Below, one piece after another: positions 62,091 through 64,000 of a stretch of 64,000 nt of DNA. This DNA is from Deltaproteobacteria bacterium. Its GTDB lineage: Bacteria; Desulfobacterota; Dissulfuribacteria; Dissulfuribacterales; QOAL01. The stretch lies in assembly GCA_026986785.1 (NCBI GenBank), contig JALSNW010000019.1, positions 1 through 64,000 on the forward strand, in the 5' to 3' direction. The notes below the pieces were generated by a model. That model had not been told where the DNA came from and searched no databases. It worked only from the letters and a program-made list of their open reading frames with translations. The number at the start of each line of letters is the position of its first letter. The first letter of the stretch is position 1. The position numbers were made by a program, and so were the translations under genes.

Positions 62091-63641
62091 TCAAAGTCCC
62101 AGTTTCCTTTTTACCGTGGGGAACCTGGAGATATCCGTATGTGGCAGGAATAGGGCCCCGGATAACTGGTTCATGAAGTCTCCGCGCACGTTCATCTCGA
62201 GATAGGTAATCCGTTCGCAAATCTGTTGAAGCTCTTTCCTGCCATGTCTGTCGAGCAATACTTTTACTGCACCTTGACCAGCAGAGTTTCCAAGTGCCTT
62301 GAATCTTTCAAGGGGGATGTCAGGAAGCATGCCTATGGTTATGGCCTGCTCAGGATCTATGTAATTGCCAAAGGCACCTGCCACGAAAAAGTTTTCTATG
62401 TCGTCAAAATCGATACCAACGCTTTGTATGACCACGTTCAGGATCGTATACATGGCACCCTTGGAGCGTATGAGGTTTTTTATGTCGCTCTGGGTTATAT
62501 AAACAGGATTGCCATCCTTGGTCTCGGTTTTGTCAGCCACTACATAAGCCCACTCCCCTTGGATCTGCCTCATCCTTTCAGGGTCCTTGTCTGGTATTAG
62601 TTTCCCTGTAGGGTCAACAAGGCCTGATTTGAACATCTCGGCAAGGAGATCTATGATGGCAGAACCACAAAGTCCCTTGGGAGGCATATTGCCTATTGTA
62701 CTGTATTGGATAGACAGGTCTTGGGGGGATATCTTTATCCGTTCAATGGCACCTTCCTTGGCTCTCATGCCGCAGGAGAGTATTCCTCCTTCAAGGGCTG
62801 GGCCTGCTGCGCCAGCACAGGCGACGAGCCAGTCCTTGTTGCCAAGGACAACCTCGGCGTTGGTGCCAACATCCACCAGCAAAGAGATCTCTTCCCGTTT
62901 GGACATCTCTGAGGAGAGTATGCCTGCCAAGAGATCGCCTCCAAAATAACTTCCAACATTGGGAAGCACATAGATATAGCCCTGGGGGTTGATGTTGATC
63001 CCAAGTTGATCCGGCCTTAGGAGATCAAAGGTGTTGACCGTTGGTATATATGGCTCCTTACAGATATGACTGGGATCAAGGGCCAAAAGGAAGTGGCACA
63101 TGGTAGTATTGCCAGCGATTGTAGAATAATAGATGGAGGCAGGAGTGATCCCTTCATCTTTACAAAGCGTCAAGGTGGCCATATTGATGAGCTCTATCAC
63201 CTCTCTTTGTAAGGTGCCGAGGCCACCTCTTCCCGCAAAGATGATTCTGTCAAGGATGTCTTCACCATGTCGTCTTTGGGGGTTTTCAAGGGAAACCGTC
63301 CTGGAGATCCTCCCCTTTTCCAGGTCGACCAGGTAGAAAACTACGGATGTGCTGCCAAGGTCTATACCAAGCCCATAGACACCTTCAATACCCTGCTTGG
63401 GGGCAATATCTGCAATATCCCAGCCACAATCATGGCTTACAGTAACCACATCGATTTCAAAGCCAGATGTCTTCAGTACATTTGGCAGCCGTTTTGCCGT
63501 CTCTAAGGGGAGAGACAGGGGCTGGGAATAAAGGCCGGATAGTGAATCCCTGAGCCTTTTTTCATGGCTTCTATTATCGCCAAGGGCGGGCCGAGGGAGG
63601 GTCAATGTCTTCTTCTTGGCTACTGGTTCAGTGCCTTCCAT
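62091..63641 (-). CDS. RACo-like corrinoid-activating ATPase (DUF4445), lacking the ferredoxin domain
   Basis: 516 residues of the ASKHA ATPase that reduces inactivated Co(II) corrinoid proteins. The nucleotide-binding signatures are GLGIDLGSTSVVFYLVDLE (about residue 91), STIAGNTTMCHFLL, LLVDVGTNAEVVLGN, AGAAGPALEGG and FVAGAFGNYIDPEQA. Characterised RACo/RamA proteins have an N-terminal [2Fe-2S] or C-terminal [4Fe-4S] domain; here neither is visible, so electrons must come from another protein. It overlaps the upstream membrane-protein gene by 14 bp and converges with the octahaem cytochrome gene. No corrinoid methyltransferase is in the window. Confidence 0.83.
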   Translation of the reverse strand: MEGTEPVAKKKTLTLPRPALGDNRSHEKRLRDSLSGLYSQPLSLPLETAKRLPNVLKTSGFEIDVVTVSHDCGWDIADIAPKQGIEGVYGLGIDLGSTSVVFYLVDLEKGRISRTVSLENPQRRHGEDILDRIIFAGRGGLGTLQREVIELINMATLTLCKDEGITPASIYYSTIAGNTTMCHFLLALDPSHICKEPYIPTVNTFDLLRPDQLGININPQGYIYVLPNVGSYFGGDLLAGILSSEMSKREEISLLVDVGTNAEVVLGNKDWLVACAGAAGPALEGGILSCGMRAKEGAIERIKISPQDLSIQYSTIGNMPPKGLCGSAIIDLLAEMFKSGLVDPTGKLIPDKDPERMRQIQGEWAYVVADKTETKDGNPVYITQSDIKNLIRSKGAMYTILNVVIQSVGIDFDDIENFFVAGAFGNYIDPEQAITIGMLPDIPLERFKALGNSAGQGAVKVLLDRHGRKELQQICERITYLEMNVRGDFMNQLSGALFLPHTDISRFPTVKRKLGL

Positions 63642-63945
63642 CTCCTATCCTGGGTCTATCATTCGGCTCAGGGGTGATATCTATGATGATGTCCGTCTTC
63701 TCAAAACCACCTGTCTTCTGCATTTCTTGTTCTTGTCTCAACATCTCTTCCTGGGCCTTTTTCAATGCACTGGTGAATCGCCATGCCATGTAAGCAGCAA
63801 AAGTGCCAAAGACAACAAGGGCTGCGATGAGAATAGGAAGTGTAAGGAAGAATGCCCCAAGGGCCAGTAGTGCCAAGCCGATGGCCGCAAACGGCGACAT
63901 CTCGGTAAAATATATTACATCTTTTCGTTTCATATCTTCTCCCAA
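63628..63945 (-). CDS. Small two-helix membrane protein of unknown function
   Basis: 105 residues: two hydrophobic segments (AIGLALLALGAFFLTL and ILIAALVVFGTFAAYMA) and then a charged coiled-coil-like tail (LKKAQEEMLRQEQEMQK). GGGAG lies just before the start. A second Met at 63933 is possible. It overlaps the RACo-like gene by 14 bp, so the two are coexpressed. I do not recognise the family. Confidence 0.65.
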   Translation of the reverse strand: MGEDMKRKDVIYFTEMSPFAAIGLALLALGAFFLTLPILIAALVVFGTFAAYMAWRFTSALKKAQEEMLRQEQEMQKTGGFEKTDIIIDITPEPNDRPRIGDGRH

Positions 63946-63956
63946 AAATTACGTGG

Positions 63957-64000
63957 TCAGTTCTCGGAAATCTCTCTGTCTATCCTTTCTGGATCGCCTG
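63957..64000 (-). CDS. Partial gene running off the window edge (C-terminus)
   Basis: Only the last 13 codons or so of a minus-strand frame (GDPERIDREISEN, stop at 63957-63959) are visible, 11 bases before the next gene start. The composition looks coding and the spacing fits an operon, but another frame also stays open, so this is tentative. Confidence 0.35.
   Translation of the reverse strand, partial: GDPERIDREISEN

Noticed and set aside
1-64000. tRNA genes, CRISPR arrays, insertion sequences, prophage
   Set aside because: I looked for T-loop-like GTTCRA contexts, regular repeats and transposase or integrase frames and found none.

Overview
The window reads as a chromosome segment of an anaerobic, hydrogen-oxidising member of the Desulfobacterota (former Deltaproteobacteria). 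This rests on gene content only. The window holds a heterodisulfide-reductase-like HdrA/MvhD/HdrCB cassette, a periplasm-facing [NiFe] hydrogenase with its maturation genes, an eight-haem cytochrome fused to a cytochrome b, a Tat-exported molybdopterin oxidoreductase, squalene-hopene cyclase, and UGA-encoded selenocysteine in two proteins. I see no tRNA, rRNA, CRISPR array, insertion sequence or prophage. Coding density is high and most operons have 4-bp start/stop overlaps.

Layout. 0.2-3.9 kb (-): adenine deaminase translationally coupled to squalene-hopene cyclase. 4.2-10.2 kb (-): sigma-54 activator, selenocysteine HdrA, MvhD and HdrCB in overlapping order. 10.4-15.0 kb (+): outer-membrane protein, hydrogenase small and large subunits, cytochrome b. 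15.4-25.1 kb (+): a SulP transporter with a large periplasmic insert carrying CxxCH, then hypF-C-D-E, maturation protease, hypA-B, then an exosortase-H-like enzyme and its partner. 25.2-29.3 kb (-): LetB-type seven-MCE protein and a LetA split into two genes. 29.9-33.5 kb (+): TorD-like chaperone, molybdopterin oxidoreductase, four-cluster Fe-S subunit, no membrane anchor. 33.5-37.2 kb: PolX, a PEP-CTERM protein, a tandem universal stress protein. 37.3-46.6 kb: a phosphate-starvation block (phoR, phoB, a porin, then divergent pstSCAB-phoU), with a triple 11-bp TAAC box in front of each divergent transcript. 46.8-47.9 kb: a metal/metalloid permease whose conserved CSCG motif is encoded as Sec-Ser-Cys-Gly. 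48.1-49.1 kb: two proteins with C-terminal sorting-like tails. 49.1-56.3 kb (-): ribD-ribE-ribBA-ribH-nusB-leuS-lptE. 56.5-64.0 kb: CGGC protein, YkgJ protein, ferredoxin, SpmA-SpmB fusion behind a 16-bp palindrome, octahaem cytochrome b fusion, a RACo-like ATPase without its ferredoxin domain, a small membrane protein, and the tail of a gene running off the edge.

How it fits together. Hydrogen is probably oxidised outside the cytoplasmic membrane and the electrons passed through cytochrome b to quinone. HdrA/MvhD/HdrCB would handle thiol-disulfide and ferredoxin/NADH electron traffic in the cytoplasm under a dedicated sigma-54 activator. The octahaem-cytochrome b protein would link periplasmic electrons and the quinone pool. 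Phosphate uptake is under PhoBR. The most notable observations are the two in-frame UGA codons (HdrA codon 64; permease codon 66), each followed by a hairpin at the spacing of a bacterial SECIS, and the haem-motif insert in the SulP transporter placed between the hydrogenase and hyp genes.
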